This document shows, piece by piece, positions 25,601 through 33,254 of a DNA stretch of 64,000 bases. This DNA is from Tanypteryx hageni (taxonomy: Eukaryota > Arthropoda > Insecta > Odonata > Petaluridae): the NCBI GenBank assembly GCA_028673005.1, contig CM054120.1, positions 61,688,057 to 61,752,056 on the forward strand. The letters are read 5' to 3'. Position 1 is the first letter of the stretch; the number at the start of each line of letters is the position of its first letter. The notes under the pieces are model-generated. The model saw only the letters and a program-made list of their open reading frames with translations, searched no databases and was not told where the DNA came from. The position numbers and the translations under genes were made by a program.

Positions 25601-27540
25601 AATTTTGATCCTTAGGTTTTTGGCGAGATAATAGGAGTAATTGACATAAAAAATTCGCCTCGATATTTGAGTATTTCTCCACCTCCTTCCCCGAAACCCT
25701 TCTCCTATTCTCCAAAAGAATTCTCTCTCCCTCTATCTATCCCTATGCCCCTGTACGTAAAAAAACTCCAGGCGAATCACCATTCTCCTGACACGATGGG
25801 GAGTAAAATAAAGCAAGGAAAAACCTTATAACATCCTCTAGGCTTACTCCGCGGCGTTTTTCTCTATTCTATTGACGTCATCCTTAATCCCCGCCACTGC
25901 CCCCACTTTTATTCAGGGCTCTGAATGCGAGATATCCTTTCTGTCCGATACCTTTCGAGCAGCATTTCAAAACATCTTCCGGTTTTAGAAATCGCGCTTA
26001 GAAAGAGAGGATAAAATGGAATGTCTTCGGATCAGCATTCGTACTTTTTATTTTTTCATCATTAAGATGTGGAGCAAGTTAGAGATTAGAGTGTGTACTC
26101 TAGAATTCAATCTTTCTGATATTGCATCCTAAGACCTGAGTTTTGGAATAAAGAGCGAAGTGAGTTCACTGCATTACTACTTTATCTTGGCTTGGTTCAC
26201 TCTTCAGCGAATGCCGGTTGGGACAAAAAGTATACGTTCTTCTGCTGTGTTCATTATTGCACTAAATCCTCAATGATAAAATAAGGCATGTTGACTTCTT
26301 AATGTCCTGCTCAAGATGTGAAAATCAATATAGAATTAGTTATCTTAATAATTACATTGTTACCAGTAAAGAAAAACTGTTTCAAGCATGCTATATCTCA
26401 AAATCATATCCAGTTTACTTATTCGAAAGATGAAAGCATTCCATCGAATCAAACATCATTTAGATGCACAAGATGTGTGAGGCAAAGGTTACCGAAATAA
26501 GAATATATAAAATAACAAGTATGAAATGAGCTAAACATATCCCACGCCAAAATAGTATTGTTGTCAAACCATTTAATTAACTCAGCGGTTTTTTCACGTC
26601 TGAAAACAGAAATCTTGTTTAGTAATGTTTATCAGAGTAGATGTTTTTTGTTTGAATCGTTCCTCCTACTCAAAATGTCGCCCTTTTAAAGAATGCCTGC
26701 CTAGCGTTTTTAAATTTTTCCTAAAATTCTTTTATCGAGAAAGCTTTGTGGTAAGTTAAGAAGAACTTTGCCACTTTCTACAAGCCGCATCTCTCAGAAT
26801 TCAAATGAACTCCAGGTGGAATATCTGGTTAACAGTTTTATCCATAGGACAAATTCAGAAGAAACTATAGCTTCAATATAAGAAAGGATCAACTTTGTTG
26901 AGTTTTGATAAACGTGTCTCTATTATCATAGGGATTAAGGAGTTTTCTACAGAGGACTTAAAAATTTGATTTCCGAATTATACTTGCTTCTCCGAGCTCC
27001 TACGAATCTTTAAGCTACTATAGTACCAGTAGCATTGGAGTAGCTAGAGCTGTAGCGTTAAGTAGTACTAACATTTATTTTATTCTATTTGTTATCCTTC
27101 TGTAAATTTTATTTAACATTCATTTAAGTTACCTAATTTTTGGTAATAACATCGTCGTTATATTTTTTTCTCTATCGTAATAGTTAACTGTTATATCTCG
27201 TAGTTTTCCGTTAGAAATTTAATTCTCCCCTTTAGAAAATAATATTTATATTATAGTAGTTATTGTGTATTACCATATTATTGTTACATTTGTAAGGTTG
27301 TTTTATTTTTACGCTCCATAGTATTTATATATTTTTGCTGTTGTATACTACTATCTGCTGTGCGTGAACTAACCTTGCTGGTGTTGTTTACGCCTTTCAC
27401 TTTATACCCGAATTTGACTCTTTCTCGTACGCCCCCCGCGTAAAACTAGACTATTCAGCTTTCTCCCATTTTAGGTGTTGTTTTTATATTGTAAGACTTA
27501 TTTGCGTTAGTATATATGTAGATAGGTGTTTAGGATGGTT
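25601..27540. other. No recognisable gene
   Basis: AT-rich sequence with short frames only. No repeat terminus or splice-linked frame was recognised. Confidence 0.4.
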
Positions 27541-27963
27541 TCATCAAGGACTCCCGTGTCCTCCTCCTTGTGCGCCGCTGGTTGCGAGGCCATGAGAGCT
27601 TGAGTCAAGCTGCTGGAGAGGGTGGTTGCGAATCTCCTTCAGAGGGTGGGAAGATCCGAGGCAACCTTGATTCGTGTGGGAGGTGCAAGGTTAACCCTGA
27701 AAACTCTCCGCGCCAAATTGGTGGCTTGGGTTCGTCTGGGTACGGTAGCCGGTAGAGCGGTCGGGGTTGCCCCTGACTCCTTACAGCGGGCTGAGGGTTC
27801 TCGGGCTGTGAAATCTGATGCGAGGAGAGTTGTGTCCACTCGGGGGGAACGTGGGGTGATGCTGCGGAGGCAGGGAGGTGGGGAAACTTCGGTGGACCCT
27901 CTTCCTGTTCGAGGTGTTGTCGGAGGACGCCTCACGGTCATTACGCCCCCCCCCCCCGTCTCT

Positions 27964-28155
27964 ACGATAATAATAATAATAAATCGACTTTATTTAAGGG
28001 CGATATTTAGACCATCTGGTCCATTCTTACATATAACCCTGTACATACTACGAACACAGACGACCATGCCCTCGGCGGGATTCGAACCCGCGACCTTGGT
28101 CTCCGTTGTCAGATACTCAAACCACTTGTCTACCAAGGCCGATAGAGGAGGGCCC
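27964..28155 (-). mobile_element. tRNA-derived SINE
   Basis: Read on the minus strand, the head carries a pol III A-box-like TAGACAAGTGGTTTGAG and a perfect B box GGGTTCGAATCCC, spaced as in a tRNA. A non-tRNA body follows and it ends in AATAAAGTCGATTTATT plus a (TTA)n tail. It is inserted in the LINE ORF1 region. Target duplications could not be delimited because of a poly(C) run next to the tail. Confidence 0.8.
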
Positions 28156-29255
28156 AATGGGAGTCGGGTTGGGAAGAGGGGTTTGTTCGTAATAGATAAC
28201 TCTAACGTTGGGTGTGTGATTGCACCCCTATAATCCAGTGCCCGCCGGGAGGGAATTGAAAAGCGGGTCTTCTCCAGATGCATATCAAGATGCACGGTGC
28301 CGCAGGCGACCAACACGGTGAAGAAAAGCGATAGTGGCGACAGGTTGCCCTCGGCTGCGGATGGTGGCCCATCTTGGGACTAATGACTCGTCGAAGCGCG
28401 TGTCGGAGGAGAATTTAAATTCTTTTCAGGTCTTGACTTTTGAGGTTGCTTGCGTCCAAGAGGAGCCGGGTTATGATTTGCGGCTTACCATCTGCAGTAC
28501 AATCCCTACGATTGACCACTGTTCTGAGGTTTTGAGTAGGGATAGCAGTCTAAACCGAAGGCTGTGGAATTTTTTTCGGAGCTTGGGTGTGGACTTCGTC
28601 GACCTAGGCCGAATATAGAATCGTGCAGGGTACCACTGGATCACTCTGGTGTTCACTACACGCCAGAATCGGCTCAGAGAGTAGCGCGTTGCATTCTTGA
28701 GCACATTAAGGATTTTTTAGGCTACAGAGTAGGGTAGGGTTTAAGTAAGTTTTGGGTAAGGGGATAATCGACCCGTTCGTAGAAAATTAGAATCACGATA
28801 GATTATGCAATGATAGAATATACTCCGAGCGTAAGGTAAATGCACAATACGAGAGCTAAGGAGGAAATTTATAGTATCATGCAGCATCAATGTCAAGATA
28901 GGACATTGATGTTTCATAAATGGCTCGATGGGTCGCGATTCCAATTTTATTGCGATGCCAGAAAGTCGTGGGAGTGCTTGTGATGGGAGCGTAATTGGAG
29001 TGTAATTTTAGAGCGGAAGAGAAAGTTAACGGTGAGATTAATATGAGAAGTGATAATGAGAATTAAACGTCGTCGTACTGACCTGCCGCAGCATCTGTAG
29101 GAGAATTGCTGAGTTCGAGCATATTATTTGCAGTCTGCACGCCGATGTATTGATAGGCACAGTATGTTGGTTAACGGATGAGATTCAGAGTCAGGAGATA
29201 TATCCTAGAGGCTAGTAAAGATCGCGCCAATAGAGAGGGCGGCGAGGTTTTCATA

Positions 29256-29261
29256 GCGGTT
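29256..29261. repeat. Polinton target-site duplication, left (GCGGTT)
   Basis: The hexamer GCGGTT lies immediately outside the AG terminus of the Polinton. An identical copy follows the CT terminus at 46026-46031. Six-base duplications are diagnostic for Polinton integrase. Confidence 0.95.
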
Positions 29262-30340
29262 AGTAGGAATAAAAAGCGGCTTTTGGGACAACCTTGACCA
29301 TGAATTGGCGAATACGTGTGTGAACTGACCTATACGTGGACTGTGTTGAGTTCTGCGTAAGTCATTGACCTTGTCGTAGGTCTGGTTGGGTCATTGGCCT
29401 GGTAGTGTGTATGATGTAGGTGGGATTTTGTTAAAAAGCGGGGATTGGGACAACCTAGTCTGTGAATTGGCGAATATTGAATTGGCGAATACGTGTGTGA
29501 ACTGACCGTGTTGAGTTCTGCGTAAGTCCTTGTCGTAGGTCATTGGTCTGGTTGTGTGTATGATTAAGGTGTGATTCTGTGTGTGTTTAGCGATGATGTA
29601 GTGGAATGATGTGAGATTGTGTAAGGTAATGGTATTGGTTTTGCGTTAGTTTGGTCATTGGCCTGGTTGTGTGTATGATTCAGGTGTGATTCTGCGTGTG
29701 TTTAGCGATGATGTTGTGGAATGATGTGATATTGTGTAAGGTGATGGTACTGGTTTTGCGTTATTGTTGATATTCGCATGGAAGTTGAATGACCCTTTCG
29801 CTTCTGCGTCATTCGTTGACCCTAATTTTCGCAATGTTTACATGTTTGAGGTGTGTATGTGTAAAGATGTGATTTTGCAGAGTCATTGACCAAGTGGTAG
29901 GTTTGTTTCGGTCATTGGCCTTGTTGTGGGTATGATAGAGGTGTGTGATGAAGTGTAAAGATGTGATTTTGCAGAGTCATTGACCTAGTGGTAGGTCTGT
30001 TTCGGTCATTGCGTGTTTTTATATTCGAATGGGGGTGATATTGTGTAAGGTAATGGTATTGGTTTTGCGTTATTGTTGATATTCGCAATGTTTACCTGTT
30101 TGGTATGAGTTAGTGCGATATGGTGTAGCCAAGTGAAAGTTGAATGACCCTTTCGCTTCTGCGCCAGTCGTTGACCCGTGGAGGGGATAGGGCCTTCCAA
30201 TATTTACATCTGCGTGTGTTTTGGTTTCTCCTCAGCGCGTGCCTTCGGTCGGTCGTTTACCCTTCTAAGCAGGTTTTCGACGAGCTAAGTAGGTCACCAA
30301 CTTTTAGGTAAAGAAAAACCGGTTCTGAGTGGGTGGGGAG
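29262..30340 (+). repeat. Polinton left terminal inverted repeat
   Basis: About 1,079 bp that pairs with 44947-46025. I compared most of the length by eye and noticed one mismatch (near 30242 versus 45045). It contains internal direct repeats: a 115-bp unit starting at 29538 and 29653, a second unit at about 29849 and 29939, and an internal echo of the terminus (AAAAAGCGG...GGGACAACCT) near 29435. No gene is supported; a 64-codon frame pointing outward occurs identically in both copies. Confidence 0.95.
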
Positions 30341-30436
30341 GGGAGAAGGATTGGGACCTCAAATTAAGAAAGGGAAATTAAAAGACCTGCGGTTGCTCCA
30401 GCGTGTCGGAAGAGAAAGTTATGTTTAATACCTGGG

Positions 30437-30538
30437 TAGGATAGGATATTGGCCTCTAGTTGTTTTAAAAACCTACGGTCGGGGCAGGTTTTATCAAGTA
30501 AATAAAACACGAGAAAAGTTAAAAATCGATTTATTTAA
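30437..30538 (+). repeat. Inner diverged inverted repeat, left arm
   Basis: The string GGATAGG.TATTG.CCTCTA, then CGGTCGGG..GGTTTTATCAAG and AAAAATCGATTTATTT, recurs in inverted orientation at 44365-44447 with gaps and substitutions. It lies just inside the terminal repeat and contains poly(A)-signal-like AATAAA. It may be a decayed earlier extension of the TIR. Confidence 0.7.
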
Positions 30539-30565
30539 CAAAAAATAATATACAAAGTTAGTTTT

Positions 30566-31129
30566 TTACAAACATTGCTCCATACTCATTCTATATTTAT
30601 TATTAAATAACCTCCATGTCGCTTCATTGGTTATGGCCTCTTTTAATAACGACTTCACCAGTCCACTTTTTACTAAATCGTCTTTCTTTGCTTCGATAAG
30701 TTCTTTTCTGAATCCATTATCCAATAATTGAATGAGTCTTAATGTTATTATCACGTCAATATTTTCATTTATTTTACACTTTGATGAAGACTTTTTACCA
30801 TCTTCACACTGCATAAGAAGAGGTGGTAAAACATTGCCACATATCTTCCTTTCTATGATTAACACGAAACTTAAAATATCTTCTTTCACATCAGAGAGAT
30901 TATCTTCTGTCAACACATCTTCAAAAGACGCACGAGTTCCAAGGGAAAGCTGCAACAAATATTCACCTGGCAATTCCAATGTTGCTAAAGTGAAATCATA
31001 GCTGCGGAGACGTAAATAATCTAAATTTTGAATTTCGTGAGTTTCACTTAATATCTGAGAGGTACACTTCTCGTCACCCTGAGTTGTAATCTTAACGGCT
31101 GTAAGCAATATTGCGTATTTTCCACTCAT
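30566..31129 (-). CDS. Hypothetical protein, Polinton left-end gene
   Basis: A 187-residue intact frame beginning MSGKYAILLTAVKITT, transcribed toward the left TIR. I do not recognise the family. It is mixed alpha/beta in composition with no signal peptide or membrane span, and it has a central Lys/Ser-rich segment (DGKKSSSKCK, residues about 110-119). On the minus strand a TATAAAT box lies about 90 bp upstream of the start (31218-31224). Poly(A)-type AATAAA words on the minus strand follow the stop. Left-end genes in this class of element are often host-interaction factors; that is only positional inference. Confidence 0.6.
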   Translation of the reverse strand: MSGKYAILLTAVKITTQGDEKCTSQILSETHEIQNLDYLRLRSYDFTLATLELPGEYLLQLSLGTRASFEDVLTEDNLSDVKEDILSFVLIIERKICGNVLPPLLMQCEDGKKSSSKCKINENIDVIITLRLIQLLDNGFRKELIEAKKDDLVKSGLVKSLLKEAITNEATWRLFNNKYRMSMEQCL

Positions 31130-31217
31130 GGTTGTCTCGGTATAACTCTAGACACGGTAGTAGTTTACCACACACCAGCCGTTAGCGCAGTACCATCGTG
31201 GTCGCTTGACGAGTCCA

Positions 31218-31224
31218 TTTATAT
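31218..31224 (-). promoter_or_regulatory. TATA-like box between divergent genes
   Basis: Read on the minus strand the sequence is GGATATAAATGG, a TATA box suitably placed for the leftward hypothetical gene. It is only 17 bp before the rightward start at 31241, so it is unlikely to serve that gene in the usual way. Confidence 0.45.
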
Positions 31225-31240
31225 CCGACAAAAAAAAGAA

Positions 31241-31552
31241 ATGGATTCACAGAAGCTGACCTCGATTCATGAGGAGAAGAGAGAGCCAATAGTATCCGAG
31301 AAATCTGTAAGGTTTGGAGGTAATATAAGCGTGAAAGTTTTGTATGTATATTCGTTTGCTAGCAGAGAAGCAAGAAAATGTTACTGGGAGACCATTGCTA
31401 GAGACAGAGAAAGATTTAGATTAAAAATTAATTATTTAGGACCTATCATAGAAAGTATTCTTTCGGAAACGCACAGAATGAATGTGCAGAAACGAATTGG
31501 GAGAACTCCGCTAGAGACAGAAAGATTTCGATTAACAAAAAATATTTTGTGA
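31241..31552 (+). CDS. PPP1R15/GADD34-like PP1 regulatory protein
   Basis: The 103-residue frame looks like a minimal PPP1R15-type protein phosphatase 1 adaptor. Members hold PP1 on phosphorylated eIF2-alpha and so reverse stress- or kinase-induced translation arrest. Visible features in family order: an RVxF-type PP1 docking motif KSVRF (21-25); a short linker; then the eIF2-alpha-recruiting helix with R42, A44-R45, W49-E50 and ARDRERF (53-59); then a second helix ending in HR (78-79). Size and layout recall the short adaptors of some large DNA viruses, such as the African swine fever virus DP71L type. The C-terminus is extended by a partial second copy of the helix (from residue 90). Function is inferred from motifs only. 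Confidence 0.7.
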   Translation: MDSQKLTSIHEEKREPIVSEKSVRFGGNISVKVLYVYSFASREARKCYWETIARDRERFRLKINYLGPIIESILSETHRMNVQKRIGRTPLETERFRLTKNIL

Positions 31553-31710
31553 TCCATCATAGAAAATATATTTTCGGAAACAAAATGAATATGCATAAAC
31601 GAATTAAAAATTAATTTATTTGGACTCGTTATAGAAAATTCACTATCATAAATTATGTACAAAAACAATTTAAAAATTTATTGGAATCGTCATAGAAAAT
31701 AAACAAAAAC
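31390..31710 (+). repeat. Degenerate tandem copies of the PPP1R15-like C-terminal module
   Basis: The block GCTAGAGACAG(AG)AAAGATTT...CATAGAAA recurs at about 111, 72 and 61 bp spacing; the CATAGAAA words are at 31447, 31558, about 31630 and 31691. The first copy is coding, the second is cut by a stop at 31550, and the last two are non-coding and decayed. Confidence 0.75.
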
Positions 31711-31748
31711 CATCGATGTGCTTGACATAATTAATACAATTCGGGATG

Positions 31749-31790
31749 TGTTATATATATCGAGGTAATATCAAATCAAGACTCACTTTA
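31749..31790 (+). promoter_or_regulatory. TATA box and initiator-like site
   Basis: TTATATATAT at 31751-31760 is followed about 25-30 bp later by ACTCACTTT, an arthropod initiator-like sequence, and then by the start codon at 31830. Confidence 0.5.
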
Positions 31791-31829
31791 GAGTAAAGCT
31801 TTGCTGAAGAACTCAAATTCAAGGAAGGT

Positions 31830-32066
31830 ATGGATAAGATAAGACGAGCACATTGTGAGGCGCAACAGGAGTTGAAAAATCGAGCCAACACCGTGGTGAA
31901 TGTGCAAAGTGGAAGAACGAACAGTACTGATATTAAAGCAGACGATGGAGAGGATATGATTGAAGACGTGAGAAATCAAGCGATTGAAGAATTCTGCTGG
32001 TGGAGAGAAGACGATGAATATTTTAAAACGATTAAAAGGGATAATCATATTGAATTCTGGAAGTAG
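31830..32066 (+). CDS. Small acidic hypothetical protein
   Basis: A 78-residue intact frame beginning MDKIRRAHCEAQQEL and ending IEFWK. It is strongly charged with an acidic middle (DDGEDMIED, about 39-47) and a Trp/Tyr-rich C-terminus (CWWREDDEYF). No domain is recognised. A TATA/initiator pair sits 70 bp upstream and AATAAATAAA follows the stop, supporting a real short transcription unit. It lies between the PPP1R15-like gene and the replication genes. Confidence 0.55.
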   Translation: MDKIRRAHCEAQQELKNRANTVVNVQSGRTNSTDIKADDGEDMIEDVRNQAIEEFCWWREDDEYFKTIKRDNHIEFWK

Positions 32067-32136
32067 TTGCTGTACTTTTTTTAAATAAATAAATAAACTG
32101 ATTATCTCAAACATGTGTTTTATTTCCATGAATCTT

Positions 32137-32610
32137 GGTACGAGGCTTTTGAAACCGAAGCTAAATTTTTATTTCCCAAATTTATTACGTCTCAAATCAG
32201 GAGACATTCTAAGCGGAATTTCGTTAACATAGAAAAGGAGTCAAACTCACACTCTTCCGAGGTAAAAGTGAAAGTATTATGAAACCCGGTACGAGGCTTT
32301 TAAAACCGAAATCAAATTTTTATTTCCCAATTTAGAAACCCATGGGAACGAGTTTTCTATTACGTAACCGTCAAGAATATCGTATTAGAACCATGGATGG
32401 AGGACTTGTGATAGATGATAATTTATCACGTCACAAATTTTTAAATTTTTATTTCCCAATTTAAAAATCCATGGGAACGAGTTTTCTATTACGTAGCCCG
32501 AGGTAAAAGTGAAAGTATTATGAAACCCGGTATGAGGCTTTAGAAACCGAAGTTAAATTTTTATTTCCCATTTTAGAAACCCATGGCAATGAGTTTTCTA
32601 TTACGTCACC
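32137..32610 (+). repeat. Direct repeats upstream of the replication-gene promoter
   Basis: Two word sets alternate: GGTACGAGGCTTTT.AAACCGAA followed by AAATTTTTATTTCCCA (from about 32137, 32288 and 32529), and CCATGGGAACGAGTTTTCTA followed by TTACGT (from about 32340, 32469 and 32581). Spacing is 112-151 bp. They end at the promoter of the replication genes and could be enhancer- or origin-like elements. Confidence 0.75.
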
Positions 32611-32622
32611 GGGAGCGTGGGG

Positions 32623-32677
<55 letters not shown>

Positions 32678-32835
32678 AGAAAATGGTAGAAATCTAGCAG
32701 AAATCAAAGATCAACCTTCGAAGACACTCGTCTTTTTCCGCGCTGATGTAAAGCAACGTTTTATTTTCATTCGAGTGAAGATACAGTTGTCAGTTGCAGA
32801 TTACTCAACAGTTCAGAAGCGTTTCAATACAAAAA
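32601..32835 (+). promoter_or_regulatory. Promoter and 5' leader exon of the replication operon
   Basis: A CRE-like TTACGTCA (32601-32608) precedes a roughly 50-bp TA tract (32624-32674). Arthropod-type initiator words TCAGTTGCAG and CAACAGTTCAG lie near 32787-32815. The leader ends at a consensus donor (AAAAG/GTAAGT at 32836). The combination suggests one transcript for the next two genes. The transcription start is inferred. Confidence 0.5.
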
Positions 32836-32949
32836 GTAAGTACCTACTGATAAATTATTTAATGATGTATGAATTAATGGTAATTTTAACTCCAGTGAGG
32901 TTATTGTGGACAAAAACAATTCTTTGTTCTTTTTCTTTTGTCTTTTCAG
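32836..32949 (+). other. Intron in the 5' leader of the replication operon
   Basis: A 114-nt interval begins GTAAGTACC and ends TTTCTTTTGTCTTTTCAG, a strong pyrimidine tract and acceptor. The first base after it is the A of an ATG (32950), so splicing places the start codon at the exon edge. Confidence 0.7.
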
Positions 32950-33252
32950 ATGGCATTCATGAAAAAATTGAACGATCAATCGCAAATAGTAGCCTACAAA
33001 CCAATTGGTGAGCTCAAAAAGCACGTCGAATACCGGATTTTGAGATTTGATGTGGTTGACGCCAAATACGGTCCGACACTAAGAGCATACATTGAAAGGA
33101 ACGGTGAGTCTTGGAAAGTTTTCCTGCCGAAGAGATTCGACCCTAGTCAGTTCTCCTCAAAAGAGCTAGAAGAATATAATATTGGGGAAGAAAAACATAA
33201 TTTAATATATAAGGGAAAACTTGGGAATGTTCATGATGTGACAATAGTGTAA
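32950..33252 (+). CDS. Small protein, possible OB-fold ssDNA-binding factor
   Basis: A 100-residue protein beginning MAFMKKLNDQS; the start is chosen because the upstream in-frame methionine lies in the intron. The core EYRILRFDVVDAKYGPTLRA followed by SWKVFLPKRFD resembles a small protein seen beside replication genes of arthropod Polinton- and parvovirus-like elements, in which KYGPT and VFLPKR are conserved. The pattern of beta strands suggests an OB fold binding single-stranded DNA. That assignment is inference. Its stop is directly followed by the polymerase start (33255), pointing to shared transcription. Confidence 0.6.
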   Translation: MAFMKKLNDQSQIVAYKPIGELKKHVEYRILRFDVVDAKYGPTLRAYIERNGESWKVFLPKRFDPSQFSSKELEEYNIGEEKHNLIYKGKLGNVHDVTIV

Positions 33253-33254
33253 CG

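Larger units (their letters stand above)
27541..29261 (+). mobile_element. CR1-like LINE, 5' part (ORF1 and start of endonuclease)
   Basis: This is the upstream half of a decayed non-LTR retrotransposon. At 28334-28618 a frame contains VVAHLGTNDSSKRVSEENLN and later STIPTIDHC and FVDLGRI, resembling the SGNH-esterase domain found in ORF1 of many CR1-group LINEs. From about 29160 comes WLTDEIQSQEIYPRG, an endonuclease motif, and then GGEVFIAV, which continues directly as SDKFDSSEI at 46026 across the inserted Polinton. Stops and frame changes are frequent, so it is a fossil. The 5' boundary is approximate. Confidence 0.75.

Noticed and set aside
27622..28233. 203-codon plus-strand frame as a possible gene
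   Set aside because: It runs through LINE ORF1 relics, a poly(C) run and an antisense SINE; the sequence is composite and not a conserved protein.
29538..29770. TIR sub-repeats as a CRISPR-like array
   Set aside because: Repeats are long (115 bp), few, without spacers, and the sequence is eukaryotic.
30006..30200. 64-codon frame in the left TIR with an identical copy at 45087-45281
   Set aside because: Identity is forced by the TIRs, the frame points out of the element, and it has no domain, promoter or poly(A) context. Kept only as a note in the TIR entry.
32583..33011. 142-codon frame beginning in the TA tract and running into the replication leader
   Set aside because: It contains a YIYIYI run from the TA tract, crosses a good intron, and overlaps the better-supported protein starting at 32950.
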